From Chitinophagaceae bacterium (GTDB taxonomy: Bacteria; Bacteroidota; Bacteroidia; Chitinophagales; Chitinophagaceae), in the NCBI GenBank assembly GCA_016786885.1, contig JAEUVO010000065.1, positions 62,001 to 126,000 of the forward strand: a DNA stretch of 64,000 bases, read 5' to 3'. Each line of letters starts with the position of its first letter. The stretch's first letter is position 1. Shown here piece after piece: positions 16,776 through 25,586 of the stretch. The notes beneath the pieces are model-generated. The model worked only from the letters and a program-made list of their open reading frames with translations, searched no databases and was not told the DNA's origin. The position numbers and the translations under genes were made by a program.

Positions 16776-17714
16776 ATGGTAAAAGAAAAAATATTGGTAA
16801 TAGGTGCATCAGGTCAGATAGGAGTAGAGCTTACATTAGCTCTTCGGAAGATATATGGAAATGCCAATGTGATCGCATCAGACCTGCGGGAACAAAATCC
16901 ATTGCTGGAAGGTACCGGTCCTTATGTGTCGCTGGATGTAATGAATAAAGAGATGCTGCATGTACAGGTGATCCGGCAAAATATTACCCAGATATACCTG
17001 CTCGCTGCTATTCTTTCTGCGACTGGCGAAAAGAACCCTGGTCTGGCCTGGAACCTGAATATGCAGGGGTTGCTGAATGTACTTGATATAGCAAGGGAGG
17101 AAAAACTACATAAAATTTACTGGCCATCATCCATAGCTGTCTTTGGGCCAACTTCACCTAAACAAAATTGCCCGCAACAAACAATCATCGAACCGACCAC
17201 GGTGTACGGCATCAGTAAATATGCAGGTGAGTTCTGGTGTAATTATTTTTTCCAGCGATTTGGAGTAGATGTAAGAAGTATTCGTTATCCCGGGTTAATA
17301 TCTTACAAATCGGCACCGGGTGGCGGCACTACTGATTATGCCGTAGAGATTTTTCATGAAGCACTGGAAGAAAAAAAGTATGAATGCTTCCTGAAAGAAG
17401 ATACCTATCTGCCTATGATGTATATGCCGGATGCTATCAGGGCGACGATTGAGTTAATGGAAGCCCCGGCTGAAAAAATTAAAATCCGTACATCATATAA
17501 TGTATCAGGAATGAGTTTTTCTCCCAAAGAAATAGCAGCTGAAATTAAAAAACATATTCCGGTTTTTTCCATTTCCTACAAACCAGATTACCGGCAGGTA
17601 ATTGCAGACAGCTGGCCGCAAAGCATCGATGATACAGTGGCAAGAAATGACTGGGGCTGGAAAGAAGAATATGATCTGTCAGCGATGACAAAAGATATGT
17701 TTGATAACCTGTAA
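16776..17714 (+). CDS. SDR-type L-threonine 3-dehydrogenase / NAD-dependent epimerase family
   Basis: A 312-residue extended SDR. The Rossmann motif is GASGQIG (about residue 9). The catalytic region has PSSIAVFGP and the active-site TVYGISKYAGE (YxxxK near residue 147). The block YPGLISYKSAPGGGTTDYAVEIF is characteristic of the short-chain L-threonine 3-dehydrogenases, which oxidise threonine to 2-amino-3-oxobutyrate. Length fits. The gene stands alone between kdsA and a convergent regulator. A UDP-sugar epimerase is the less likely alternative. Confidence 0.87.
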   Translation: MVKEKILVIGASGQIGVELTLALRKIYGNANVIASDLREQNPLLEGTGPYVSLDVMNKEMLHVQVIRQNITQIYLLAAILSATGEKNPGLAWNLNMQGLLNVLDIAREEKLHKIYWPSSIAVFGPTSPKQNCPQQTIIEPTTVYGISKYAGEFWCNYFFQRFGVDVRSIRYPGLISYKSAPGGGTTDYAVEIFHEALEEKKYECFLKEDTYLPMMYMPDAIRATIELMEAPAEKIKIRTSYNVSGMSFSPKEIAAEIKKHIPVFSISYKPDYRQVIADSWPQSIDDTVARNDWGWKEEYDLSAMTKDMFDNL

Positions 17715-17718
17715 TAAA

Positions 17719-18369
17719 CTAATCGACAATCCCATTCTTTACGGCAAACATCACCAGGCCGGCTGTATTGCGAACGCCAATCTTTTCAATTAAGCGTTGA
17801 CGGATTCCTTCTACTGAACGGGGGCTGAGGAATATTTCCTTTCCTATTTCTGCAGCTGTTTTTTCTTCACAAATGAGTTTGAGTACTTCTTGTTCTCTCT
17901 CAGTAAGGTCAATATTCTGGTTGAATGAAGGCTTGAGATTATTTTTCAACACCAGTTTTTTCAACAGGGCTTTGTTTACAAGGTCATTGAAATAATAACC
18001 ATTTTCATGCACGGCATAAATAGATCGGCGTATCTCATCAGGCTCAGCATTCTTCAGTAAATACCCGTTAGCTCCATTTTCCATAAGGTGAATTATGAAC
18101 TTATCATCCTCATACATGCTTACCACAAGTACTTTGACAGAGGGATATTTTTTTCGAACCACTTTGGTAGCTTCCATGCCATCCATTATGGGCATCTTGA
18201 GATCCATTATTATAACATCCGGTTGTTCAGTTTCCAATGCTTTAAGAAGATCTTCGCCATTGTCAGCTTCCAGTAACACCTGCAGTCCATCATCAGCGGA
18301 CAAACCTACTTTTAAACCTTCCCTGAATATCTTATAATCATCAGCAATGGCTATTCTTATTTTACTCAT
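17719..18369 (-). CDS. NarL/LuxR-family response regulator
   Basis: A 216-residue regulator: receiver domain (about 1-120) with acidic pocket ADDYK, phospho-acceptor Asp in VIIMDLKMPIMDG and conserved Lys in YLLKNAEPDE. A LuxR-type helix-turn-helix follows (about 150-212: LTEREQEVLKLICEEKTAAEIG ... SVEGIRQRLIEKIG). It is the last gene of a five-gene minus-strand unit and overlaps the kinase gene by 8 bp, so the pair is coupled. Its DNA targets are unknown; autoregulation of the two lipoprotein genes upstream is a reasonable guess. Confidence 0.93.
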   Translation of the reverse strand: MSKIRIAIADDYKIFREGLKVGLSADDGLQVLLEADNGEDLLKALETEQPDVIIMDLKMPIMDGMEATKVVRKKYPSVKVLVVSMYEDDKFIIHLMENGANGYLLKNAEPDEIRRSIYAVHENGYYFNDLVNKALLKKLVLKNNLKPSFNQNIDLTEREQEVLKLICEEKTAAEIGKEIFLSPRSVEGIRQRLIEKIGVRNTAGLVMFAVKNGIVD

Positions 18370-19165
18370 GCTGTGCTGTTTTTACCGGTACATGAATATT
18401 AATGCGATAACCTTCAGTACCACTGGTGAAGAGAATATTTCCTTTAAGTAGTATAATCCTGTTCTGGATATTTTTCAGACCAAGGCCATCTTTCTGATAA
18501 CGTAATTCTTCAAATTGCTCCTGAGTTAGGCCGTCTCCGTTATGGAAGATAACAAGATCCAGCGTCTGGTTTTGAAAAGATGAGCTGATAAGCATTTCTG
18601 AAGCATGGGCATACTTGAGAATATTGTTTATTAATTCCTGTACTATCCTGTACAGGCTGATATCATCATCAGCATTAGCTGTTTTATAGGTGTCATCCAG
18701 GTTGGTAGTAGCGTTGATGATTGTTTCCTGGGTAAGTTTTTTAACAAAGTGCCGTATAGCTTCATTCAGACCGAATTCTTTCAGAATATTAGAATGCAGG
18801 TTATGTGATATGCCTCTCACCTTTTGAATGACCTCATTTAATAATTCACGGCCTTTCTCATGCAGCTTTTTATCTTTTTCATCCAGTACTTCTGATTTAA
18901 TACCAAGCAGATGAAGCTTAGCTGAAGATAATATGGCGCCAACCTCGTCATGTAATGTTTCTGCAATTCTGTGCCGTTCTGTTTCCTCACTCCGAACGGC
19001 TGCTTCTATTAGCTGGTTTTGTTGCTGCTCCCGGAGCTTTTCCATCGCTGTTCTATGCTGACTCTTTTTTCGCTGGTTAAAAATGACAGCCAGTAGTATA
19101 CTTACAATCATCAGCAGCATTACGGCGATGCCCATAATAACCAGGAAAGTAAGATCTTTAGTCAT
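18362..19165 (-). CDS. sensor histidine kinase with a single N-terminal membrane helix
   Basis: A 267-residue kinase: one transmembrane helix (about 5-28), a short coiled coil, a HisKA_3 domain with the phospho-acceptor in AETLHDEVGAILSS, and an HATPase domain (QELINNILKYAHAS, FHNGDG, GLGLKNIQNR). It has no extracytoplasmic sensor region of its own. The gene upstream, overlapping by 8 bp, encodes a seven-helix protein that could supply sensing, and the next gene is the NarL-type partner regulator. Confidence 0.92.
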   Translation of the reverse strand: MTKDLTFLVIMGIAVMLLMIVSILLAVIFNQRKKSQHRTAMEKLREQQQNQLIEAAVRSEETERHRIAETLHDEVGAILSSAKLHLLGIKSEVLDEKDKKLHEKGRELLNEVIQKVRGISHNLHSNILKEFGLNEAIRHFVKKLTQETIINATTNLDDTYKTANADDDISLYRIVQELINNILKYAHASEMLISSSFQNQTLDLVIFHNGDGLTQEQFEELRYQKDGLGLKNIQNRIILLKGNILFTSGTEGYRINIHVPVKTAQHE

Positions 19166-19838
19166 TTTGCTTTTTAAAATTGATCGCTATACAAATGCAC
19201 AACAATACATAGGCAATATTATGCACATCCCAAATGTCAACTGCAAATTTTAAATCTTCTGCAGTAAGGTAGCTGTAAAAGAGAAATATAAAAAAACTGG
19301 CGGCCACAAAAAAACTCAGACCGGTGACTATCCAAAAACCGGGCTGTTTAACTAATGCAGTTGATCTGTCTTCAATTGTCAGGTAAATATAATATTGAAG
19401 GCAATAGAACAAGAGGATGGCGGCTTCCATTGCCAGTAGGCGATTGCTGAACATCCACCGGTCAAAAAAATTCTCGAAAAAAATGAAATTAACAGCAGCC
19501 AGTAATAAGAATAGAAATGGCAGGGCCTTTTTGACTCTGTGCATAAATCGTTGTCCAAGCAAAATGAAAAAATAGCTGAACAATAGCAGCCGGATAACTG
19601 AATGAATGTTGTAGAGAAAGTTGTTACTCCATAAAAAATCTCCCTCCTTAAATCCCCAGGGTTCTTTATACTTCCATATAACGGTAGTTCCAAGGTTTAT
19701 AATAAGAGCAATAAGAACATAAGCTTTTATCGGGTTTAAGTATTTAGGTAAGCTTTTGTTCTTTATGATAAAGGGCAGAGGTATAAGCAAGGGCCATACC
19801 TCTGCCCAATCTAATATTTCTCTGAGAATCGAATTCAT
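19158..19838 (-). CDS. seven-helix membrane protein of the lipoprotein-kinase unit
   Basis: A 226-residue protein, almost entirely membrane: seven hydrophobic stretches, beginning WPLLIPLPFII and ending IAYVLLCICIAINF, with short loops. Charged or aromatic residues sit inside helix borders (IHSVIRL, MEAAILLFYCLQYY). I do not recognise a named family. It overlaps the kinase gene by 8 bp and starts 29 bp after the upstream lipoprotein gene. The context suggests it is the input module for the kinase, which itself has only one helix; that is inference. Confidence 0.82.
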   Translation of the reverse strand: MNSILREILDWAEVWPLLIPLPFIIKNKSLPKYLNPIKAYVLIALIINLGTTVIWKYKEPWGFKEGDFLWSNNFLYNIHSVIRLLLFSYFFILLGQRFMHRVKKALPFLFLLLAAVNFIFFENFFDRWMFSNRLLAMEAAILLFYCLQYYIYLTIEDRSTALVKQPGFWIVTGLSFFVAASFFIFLFYSYLTAEDLKFAVDIWDVHNIAYVLLCICIAINFKKQND

Positions 19839-19867
19839 TTGAATCTTGCTGGGATAATCGATTTGTT

Positions 19868-20503
19868 TTAAGGTTCCGGGGGTGCCGGAGGAGATGGTTT
19901 TGTTTCATCATCATTTGTCTGAGCCATACTTATCTTATTCCCTTTTGCATCTGAGGCTGCAACGGTAAAATATATTTGACCGGAAGCATCTCGCATAGGG
20001 GTAAATAAAAGATAATGATACTCAGTACCAGATTTTTTGCCAAGTCTCTTAAGGTGTTTAATTGCTATCTCGTTATTCCCAAATATATACTGTGTATTAG
20101 CCTGAAACTTTAAAGAATTGGCACAGATTTCCGGCGCTTTTAGAATAACCGGAGTCGCGGAATTTTCCCTGCCAAATTCCTCATGGTGTCTTACTTTATA
20201 GCCGATCAATTCAAACACTGGAGCAGTTCTTGTAAGATCGGAGGATGATATCCTGAGAATTAATTTTGAGTATTTATGTTCTTCTTCGCCTCCTTCACCT
20301 TTTTCCAGAATTAGTTTCAGCTGTTCAGGCGTCATTATCATGCAGTTCATTTGTGATATACCATTGATATTTACCTCGGCTTGCTTTGTTGCTTCTTTTT
20401 TTTCATTGTTACATGAAATAACCAATAAAAGCATACCAATAAATAACAAGGTCTTGTAAATAGATACGTTTCTTTTCTTTAGTTGAATGACAGGAATATT
20501 CAT
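19868..20503 (-). CDS. lipoprotein, paralogue of the upstream gene, with proline-rich C-terminal tail
   Basis: A 211-residue protein with a lipoprotein signal (LLFIGMLLLVISC, lipobox Cys about residue 31). The mature part is beta-rich with an acidic Glu/Gly stretch (EKGEGGEEE) and blocks FGNNEIAI and YHYLLFTP that match GNNEL and FDYLLFVP in the gene upstream. The last residues are DDETKPSPPAPPEP. The neighbouring lipoprotein ends in the same ETKPSPPAPPE. I do not recognise the family. It starts 36 bp downstream of its paralogue and precedes the seven-helix protein by 29 bp. An extracytoplasmic ligand-binding or regulatory role for the kinase unit is a hypothesis. Confidence 0.8.
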   Translation of the reverse strand: MNIPVIQLKKRNVSIYKTLLFIGMLLLVISCNNEKKEATKQAEVNINGISQMNCMIMTPEQLKLILEKGEGGEEEHKYSKLILRISSSDLTRTAPVFELIGYKVRHHEEFGRENSATPVILKAPEICANSLKFQANTQYIFGNNEIAIKHLKRLGKKSGTEYHYLLFTPMRDASGQIYFTVAASDAKGNKISMAQTNDDETKPSPPAPPEP

Positions 20504-20539
20504 AATATTTTTTTTTGGTGTTTTGAACTTGATGATTAC

Positions 20540-21112
20540 TTACAGATCCTCCGGTGGTGCCGGTGGCGACGGTTTTGTCTCCTCATCTCCACTTTGTGCG
20601 CCTGGCATAGCAGCCGGAATGACCTTCTTGTCTTTTATTATTTTGATATCATAGACAACATGGTTGTTAGACTTTAATAACTTGGGAACAAATAGCAGGT
20701 AATCAAAACTGATCCGGGTACCTGCCGGGTTGGTTATAAGTAATTCGATTTTTCGTCTTGATAACTCATTATTACCTAAAACAGCTTTATCAGTAAAGAT
20801 TTTTGGTATACTATCGGTCACAATTGCTAAAGTATCTGGTGAAGCTCCATTTGAGTAGGCTCCTGCACTATCTAATACATATGAAACAAGTTGAAATGGT
20901 TCTTTTGGCTTTTCAACTTGCGGTGTATAGAACTGGAAGAAGAATCTTTTGGTTTTTTTGCCATCTGCCATCCAGTTAGCTATCACGGTTGAATCGTACC
21001 GGAGGGAAGCAAATTTTATTTTACCCGGAGGACCACTTGGGCCGCATGAAACTACCGAAAGGATAATAATCAGCATTGCGAATAGCCCGATGATTGATTT
21101 GTTGCGTTGCAT
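20540..21112 (-). CDS. lipoprotein with proline-rich C-terminal tail, first gene of a five-gene unit
   Basis: A 190-residue protein with signal peptide and lipobox (LIIILSVVSCGPSGPPG; Cys about residue 23). The body has alternating strands and the blocks LGNNELSRRKIELLI and FDYLLFVPKLLK shared with the next gene, and it ends in DEETKPSPPAPPEDL. The two proteins are clear paralogues despite low overall identity; the 11-residue tail is the most conserved part. No known domain is recognised. It probably heads a single transcript through lipoprotein 2, the seven-helix protein, the kinase and the regulator. Confidence 0.8.
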   Translation of the reverse strand: MQRNKSIIGLFAMLIIILSVVSCGPSGPPGKIKFASLRYDSTVIANWMADGKKTKRFFFQFYTPQVEKPKEPFQLVSYVLDSAGAYSNGASPDTLAIVTDSIPKIFTDKAVLGNNELSRRKIELLITNPAGTRISFDYLLFVPKLLKSNNHVVYDIKIIKDKKVIPAAMPGAQSGDEETKPSPPAPPEDL

Positions 21113-21395
21113 ACTGGTTGGTTTTTGGTGGTTATGAAATAACGGGAGGGAGTTTTCGCAGGCGGGATATCTATCTCTAAAGTAGGATGCTCCATTGAAC
21201 TTTCAAAGCCCTTTTGACAAGATTGCGTAGATACTCTTTGATAATACGTAGTTGTACGCATCATACCGAATAAGGCATTCCTACTCAATTGTTAAGATAC
21301 TTTACCAGTTCAATTACCTTATCTGTTTTTTACGCATTTCCTACCTTGTTTAAGGGGCATTGGTGGATGAAAATTTGGGTCATAAATCAATTGTT
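21113..21395. other. intergenic region between the lipoprotein unit and a divergent small gene
   Basis: 283 bp with no convincing gene. It contains TGCGTA (about 21224) and TACGCA arms some 30 nt apart and should hold divergent promoters for the lipoprotein unit and the His-rich gene. I see no perfect -7 box for the minus-strand unit. TACCTTGT near 21341 is a seven-of-eight match in the plus direction at best. Confidence 0.4.
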
Positions 21396-21773
21396 ATGAC
21401 ACGATATTTCATTCTCACCGCTATTTTCCTGGTAACTTTCGTTACAGCCAGCAGTCATGTTTATGCGAGTATAAAAGAAGCCCAAACTTCAAAAAAGGCC
21501 GGTCATAGAGGAGATAGTAAAGCAGCAACTTCTTATGATATGACCGGCAAAGCTTCATCTAATCATCAGGCAGCCAAGGGCCATCATCCTATTGATAAGG
21601 CACATGCCCATGTACCAACTTGGGATGAACTGGCCCATATTCATCATTTTCATAAAGGAAAGTTGAAGAAAATAAGAAGGCACTATCGCAAATGCCTTTT
21701 TATGACAAAGTTGTTACTGGTTGTCTGCCATGCGGCTGTATTGTTTATCAGCTACCTGCATGTAATTCACTAG
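21396..21773 (+). CDS. small His-rich exported or membrane protein
   Basis: A 125-residue protein from the ATG at 21396; upstream in-frame TTG/GTG codons are less likely. An N-terminal signal or membrane segment (RYFILTAIFLVTFVTASSHVYA) is followed by a basic, low-complexity middle rich in Ser, Lys and Ala. Next comes a His cluster (HHPIDKAHAHVPTWDELAHIHHFHKG), then a basic patch KLKKIRRHYRK, and a C-terminal membrane helix LLLVVCHAAVLFISYLHVIH. I do not recognise a family. The His cluster suggests metal binding, but that is inference. It stands alone between divergent and convergent neighbours. Confidence 0.65.
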   Translation: MTRYFILTAIFLVTFVTASSHVYASIKEAQTSKKAGHRGDSKAATSYDMTGKASSNHQAAKGHHPIDKAHAHVPTWDELAHIHHFHKGKLKKIRRHYRKCLFMTKLLLVVCHAAVLFISYLHVIH

Positions 21774-21787
21774 AAACAAATGCTGCC

Positions 21788-22060
21788 TCAATGTCTTTCT
21801 ATGCTGAAATCATTGAATTCTTGTAAAGCAATTTCCTGTGTTACAATATTTGTCACATTTGCTCTTGGAGGCCCCTGCCTGCACCAATCAACCAATGCCT
21901 TTAATTGTGCTGTTGATCCGCTGGCAATGATATATACGTTACCACCGGGAAGATTTTTAACCAGTCCGGTAATACCCAGGCTGATAGCTTTTTCTTTTGT
22001 GTTTTGCCTGAAAAAAACACCCTGAACTTTGCCGCTTATGGTAATAGAGATTGTTTGCAT
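21788..22060 (-). CDS. acyP: acylphosphatase
   Basis: A 90-residue acylphosphatase that hydrolyses carboxyl-phosphate bonds. The phosphate-binding loop GKVQGVFFRQNT carries the catalytic Arg (residue 18) and GLVKNLPGGNVYI carries the catalytic Asn. The length is typical. It starts 6 bp after the methionine sulfoxide reductase gene on the same strand, so the two form a small operon. Confidence 0.95.
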   Translation of the reverse strand: MQTISITISGKVQGVFFRQNTKEKAISLGITGLVKNLPGGNVYIIASGSTAQLKALVDWCRQGPPRANVTNIVTQEIALQEFNDFSIERH

Positions 22061-22065
22061 AGAGA

Positions 22066-22539
22066 TTAAAAGTTGACTAATGCAACGATCTCTTCAAGAT
22101 ATTGCTGGTCGGTCGTATCAAACTGATCAGGGTTGATACTGTCAACGTCAAGTACGGCCATCACTTCATTATGTCGAATAAGTGGTACTACGATCTCAGA
22201 CCTTGATAAACTGCTGCAGGCAATATGTCCCGGGAACTTCTCAACATCAGGAACAATTACTGTTTGTGCCTGCGCCCAACTAACACCACATACTCCTCTT
22301 CCTTTTTTTATTCTTGTACAGGCTACCGGTCCCTGGAAGGGGGCCAATACCAGCTCACCATTTTTTACTACATAAAAACCTACCCACAACCAACCGAACT
22401 GTTCTTTCAATGCTGCAACAACATTGGCCATATTGGCTACCAGGTCAGTTTCACCTTCCAGTAATCCTTTGATCTGTGGAATAAGCGACTGGTATTGCTC
22501 TGCCTTTGTACCTGTTTGAATTTGCAGATCTTCTGCCAT
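22066..22539 (-). CDS. msrC: GAF-domain free methionine-(R)-sulfoxide reductase
   Basis: A 157-residue single GAF-domain protein. The signature residues of the free Met-R-sulfoxide reductases are present: WVGFYVV, LVLAPFQGPVACTRIKKGRGVCG with two Cys, and the third Cys in HIACSSLSRSEIVVPL, followed by VLDVDS. It reduces free methionine-R-sulfoxide, giving protection against oxidative damage. It is first in a two-gene unit with acylphosphatase. Confidence 0.93.
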   Translation of the reverse strand: MAEDLQIQTGTKAEQYQSLIPQIKGLLEGETDLVANMANVVAALKEQFGWLWVGFYVVKNGELVLAPFQGPVACTRIKKGRGVCGVSWAQAQTVIVPDVEKFPGHIACSSLSRSEIVVPLIRHNEVMAVLDVDSINPDQFDTTDQQYLEEIVALVNF

Positions 22540-22648
22540 TAGACAAAGATAAGGTTACTGTGTTTGAGTGAGCCTCTGCCAGGGATAAACACTGGCTTTC
22601 TATTATCACTTTTTCCTGCGTAACTTCCATGATAAAATATCCACCGCT

Positions 22649-25501
22649 ATGCGAAAGCTGTTTTTCCTGTTTTCTTCTTTGTTCGTTTCTACTGCTGTTT
22701 TTTCACAATTATTTGGAGGTAATCCCCCTTCTGTAAAATGGAAGCAGGTCAATTCAGATACTGCAAGGATCATTTTCCCTGTAGGCCTTGACAGCCAGGC
22801 TAAACGGGTAGCTTCTGTTGTTCATTATATGGCAAAGCAGAAACCTCTTTCATTGGGGGAGCAGTTGAAAAAAATTAATATAGTACTCCAAAATCAAACA
22901 GTAATCCCTAATGGCTATGTTCAATTAGGGCCATACCGCAGTGAATTTTTTCTAAATCCCGAACTGAACAATTTTGGACAGGGAAGTGTGAGTTGGACCG
23001 ATCAACTCGCTTTGCATGAATACCGGCATGTGCAGCAGTTCAATAATTTTAATAATGGCCTTAGTAAGGCTATGAAGGTTTTATTTGGCGAAGAAGGTTA
23101 TGCACTGGCGATTAATGCTTCTATTCCTGATTGGTTTTATGAAGGTGATGCTGTTTACAATGAAACTGTACTTAGCAAACAGGGCAGGGGAAGAATACCT
23201 CTTTTTCTTAATTCTTTTCCATCGTTGTGGCAGGCAGGAAAAAAATATTCCTGGATGAAGTTGCGGAATGGTTCGCTGAAAGATTATGTACCTAATCATT
23301 ATAACCTCGGTTACCTGCTTGTCAATTACGGCAGCGAAAAATATGGCGCCGGCTTCTGGGCCAACGTAACAAAGGATGCCAGTGCCTTTAAAGGATTATT
23401 CTATCCTTTTCAAACGGCGGTGAAGAAGCATAGCGGGGTTGATTATAAAACATTTCTCCGGCAAGCTTTTGAATCTTATAAGCAGCAGTATCAATTGCAT
23501 CTTATGGCGGAGGAGAATAGAAAAGCAAAGTATACAGAAGGCTATACCAGGAGAGATAAGTTTGATATGGTTACGCAGCTGAACAGAAAATATGTAACCA
23601 GTTATTACTTTGCTTATTCAGCAGGTATTGATTCATTGATATACCTGAAAGCAACCTACCGGCATCGGCCGGCATTTTATGTAAAAGATAAAAATGGTGA
23701 ACATAAGCTTGGCGTCAGGGATATTTCAATTGATGAACAATTTTCCTACCGCAATGGGAGGATTGTTTATTCAGCCTATGAAAATAATCCCCGGTGGGGC
23801 TGGCAGGATTATAGTGTGATCAAACTATTGGATGTGAAGACCGGCCAACAACAAACACTTACAAAGAAAACAAAATACTTTACTCCGGATATATCGTCAG
23901 ACGGATCAAAAATAGCAGCAGTACAGGTTAGTATTGATGGGAAAAGTGAATTACATATCCTGGATGTAAAAAGTGGAGAGGTATCACAAAGGATCCATTC
24001 GACAGAAATAAGTTTATTTACTGATCCTAAATTCATTGATGACAATTCACTTGTTACAGCTGTCAGGCTAAAGGATGGCAGAATGGCATTGGCTACAGCA
24101 GAGATCTCTACAGGTAATACAGTAAGGCTCACTCCGCCGTCATTTAATGTAGCGGGGTATCCTTGTGTGAATAATGGAATGATTTATTTTACCGCTACTT
24201 ATGAAGGGAATGATGATGTTTTTGCAATCCGGATGAGTGATAAGAAGATATTTAAGATCAGCAGCGGACCATTGGGCAACTACTATGTGAATGCAGGAAA
24301 TGGAAAAGTTACCTGGTCTGCGTTTACTGCAGAAGGCTTCCAGTTACAACAAGTGGCAGAAAAGGATATTGTATGGAATGAGATTGGAACTGCAAGTGCA
24401 GAACGACTAGAACCAAAGTTTCAGGTGGCTGGTCTTACAAGCCAGGGAGATATATTACTGGGAGCAGTACAGGAAAGGAATTTTGCTGTAAGTAACTATA
24501 GAAAAGGAACAAAGTTGCTGAACTTTCACAGCTGGAGGCCATACTATGAAGACCCGATCTTTACCTTCTCACTATATGGAGAGAATGTACTGAATACCCT
24601 TCAGACAGAGTTGTATTATTTGTACAACGAGAATGAAAAGACCAGTGCCATAGGTTTTGGGACAGTATACGGGGCTTTGTTTCCCTACCTGAATTTAGGG
24701 ACCGAGCTTACCTTCAACAGAGAAGATGTTGTAAGTAACCGTCTGCGAGTATGGAATCAGTTGGATAGCCGCATTGGATTGAGTATACCTTTAAGTTATG
24801 CCAGCGGTAAAACCTTTAAAAATTTTAACGTAAGTAGTTTTTACGTCTTGAGAAATGAGTTTAATAAAGGATTTTTCAAAGATTCTTTGGGAAATACTTC
24901 TTTCAGTTACTTATCGCATGCTATATCATGGAGCCAGCAGATACAGAGAGCGGTACAGCATATTTATCCAAGGTTTGCATGGTCGTTGTCTTCTTCTTAC
25001 CGGCATGCTATAACAAGTTATGAAGGGTCACAATTTAATGGCAGTGCCTCATTATATATTCCAGGGTTATCTTCGACGCATAACCTGTTGCTGTCAGGTT
25101 CATGGCAGGAGAGAGATACTTTGTCGCAAGTTTCTTTTGCCAACCGTTTTTCTTATTCGAGAGGTTATGCCGGAAGATATTTCTCCCGGATGTGGAGGCT
25201 ATCTGCTAATTATCATTTTCCCCTTATTTATCCTGATTGGGGGTTTGGTAATATTTTGTACTTACAACGCATCAGGGCTAATGCCTTTTATGATTTCACC
25301 AGGGTATATTCAAGAGATAAAACACAATCAAGGGATCAGCGAAGTGTAGGAGGGGAGTTTTTTGTTGATACCAAATGGTGGAATCAATATCAGCTGACTT
25401 TTGGTTTCAGAATAAGCAGGTTACTTGACCAGGATCAGTTTGACGGATTTAAAGGAACTGTATTCGAATTCATACTACCAGTGAGTATTATACCAAGATA
25501 A
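22649..25501 (+). CDS. large exported protein: HExxH metallopeptidase-like domain, beta-propeller and C-terminal beta-barrel-like region
   Basis: A 950-residue protein with a signal peptide (MRKLFFLFSSLFVSTAVFSQ). Residues about 40-270 look like a gluzincin-type peptidase: HEYRHVQQF (His123, Glu124, His127) followed about 38 residues later by PDWFYEGDAVYNE, where the Glu at about 165 is placed to be the third zinc ligand. Residues about 300-590 carry TolB/WD-type repeats (SSDGSKIAAVQ, LDVKSGEV). The last 300 residues alternate aromatic and polar residues and end FEFILPVSIIPR, as in outer-membrane barrels. A surface-anchored peptidase is inferred; the domain borders are estimates. Confidence 0.8.
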   Translation: MRKLFFLFSSLFVSTAVFSQLFGGNPPSVKWKQVNSDTARIIFPVGLDSQAKRVASVVHYMAKQKPLSLGEQLKKINIVLQNQTVIPNGYVQLGPYRSEFFLNPELNNFGQGSVSWTDQLALHEYRHVQQFNNFNNGLSKAMKVLFGEEGYALAINASIPDWFYEGDAVYNETVLSKQGRGRIPLFLNSFPSLWQAGKKYSWMKLRNGSLKDYVPNHYNLGYLLVNYGSEKYGAGFWANVTKDASAFKGLFYPFQTAVKKHSGVDYKTFLRQAFESYKQQYQLHLMAEENRKAKYTEGYTRRDKFDMVTQLNRKYVTSYYFAYSAGIDSLIYLKATYRHRPAFYVKDKNGEHKLGVRDISIDEQFSYRNGRIVYSAYENNPRWGWQDYSVIKLLDVKTGQQQTLTKKTKYFTPDISSDGSKIAAVQVSIDGKSELHILDVKSGEVSQRIHSTEISLFTDPKFIDDNSLVTAVRLKDGRMALATAEISTGNTVRLTPPSFNVAGYPCVNNGMIYFTATYEGNDDVFAIRMSDKKIFKISSGPLGNYYVNAGNGKVTWSAFTAEGFQLQQVAEKDIVWNEIGTASAERLEPKFQVAGLTSQGDILLGAVQERNFAVSNYRKGTKLLNFHSWRPYYEDPIFTFSLYGENVLNTLQTELYYLYNENEKTSAIGFGTVYGALFPYLNLGTELTFNREDVVSNRLRVWNQLDSRIGLSIPLSYASGKTFKNFNVSSFYVLRNEFNKGFFKDSLGNTSFSYLSHAISWSQQIQRAVQHIYPRFAWSLSSSYRHAITSYEGSQFNGSASLYIPGLSSTHNLLLSGSWQERDTLSQVSFANRFSYSRGYAGRYFSRMWRLSANYHFPLIYPDWGFGNILYLQRIRANAFYDFTRVYSRDKTQSRDQRSVGGEFFVDTKWWNQYQLTFGFRISRLLDQDQFDGFKGTVFEFILPVSIIPR

Positions 25502-25586
25502 GATCAATATTCAGTCATGTATTTTACTGACTTTCCCTGGTGATTATCTCTGTATAAGTCCTGTTACCCTCTCTTTCTGTTGAGAA

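Noticed and set aside
21070..21288. Minus-strand open frame upstream of the lipoprotein unit
   Set aside because: It overlaps the N-terminus of the first lipoprotein and has no recognisable domain or start signal.
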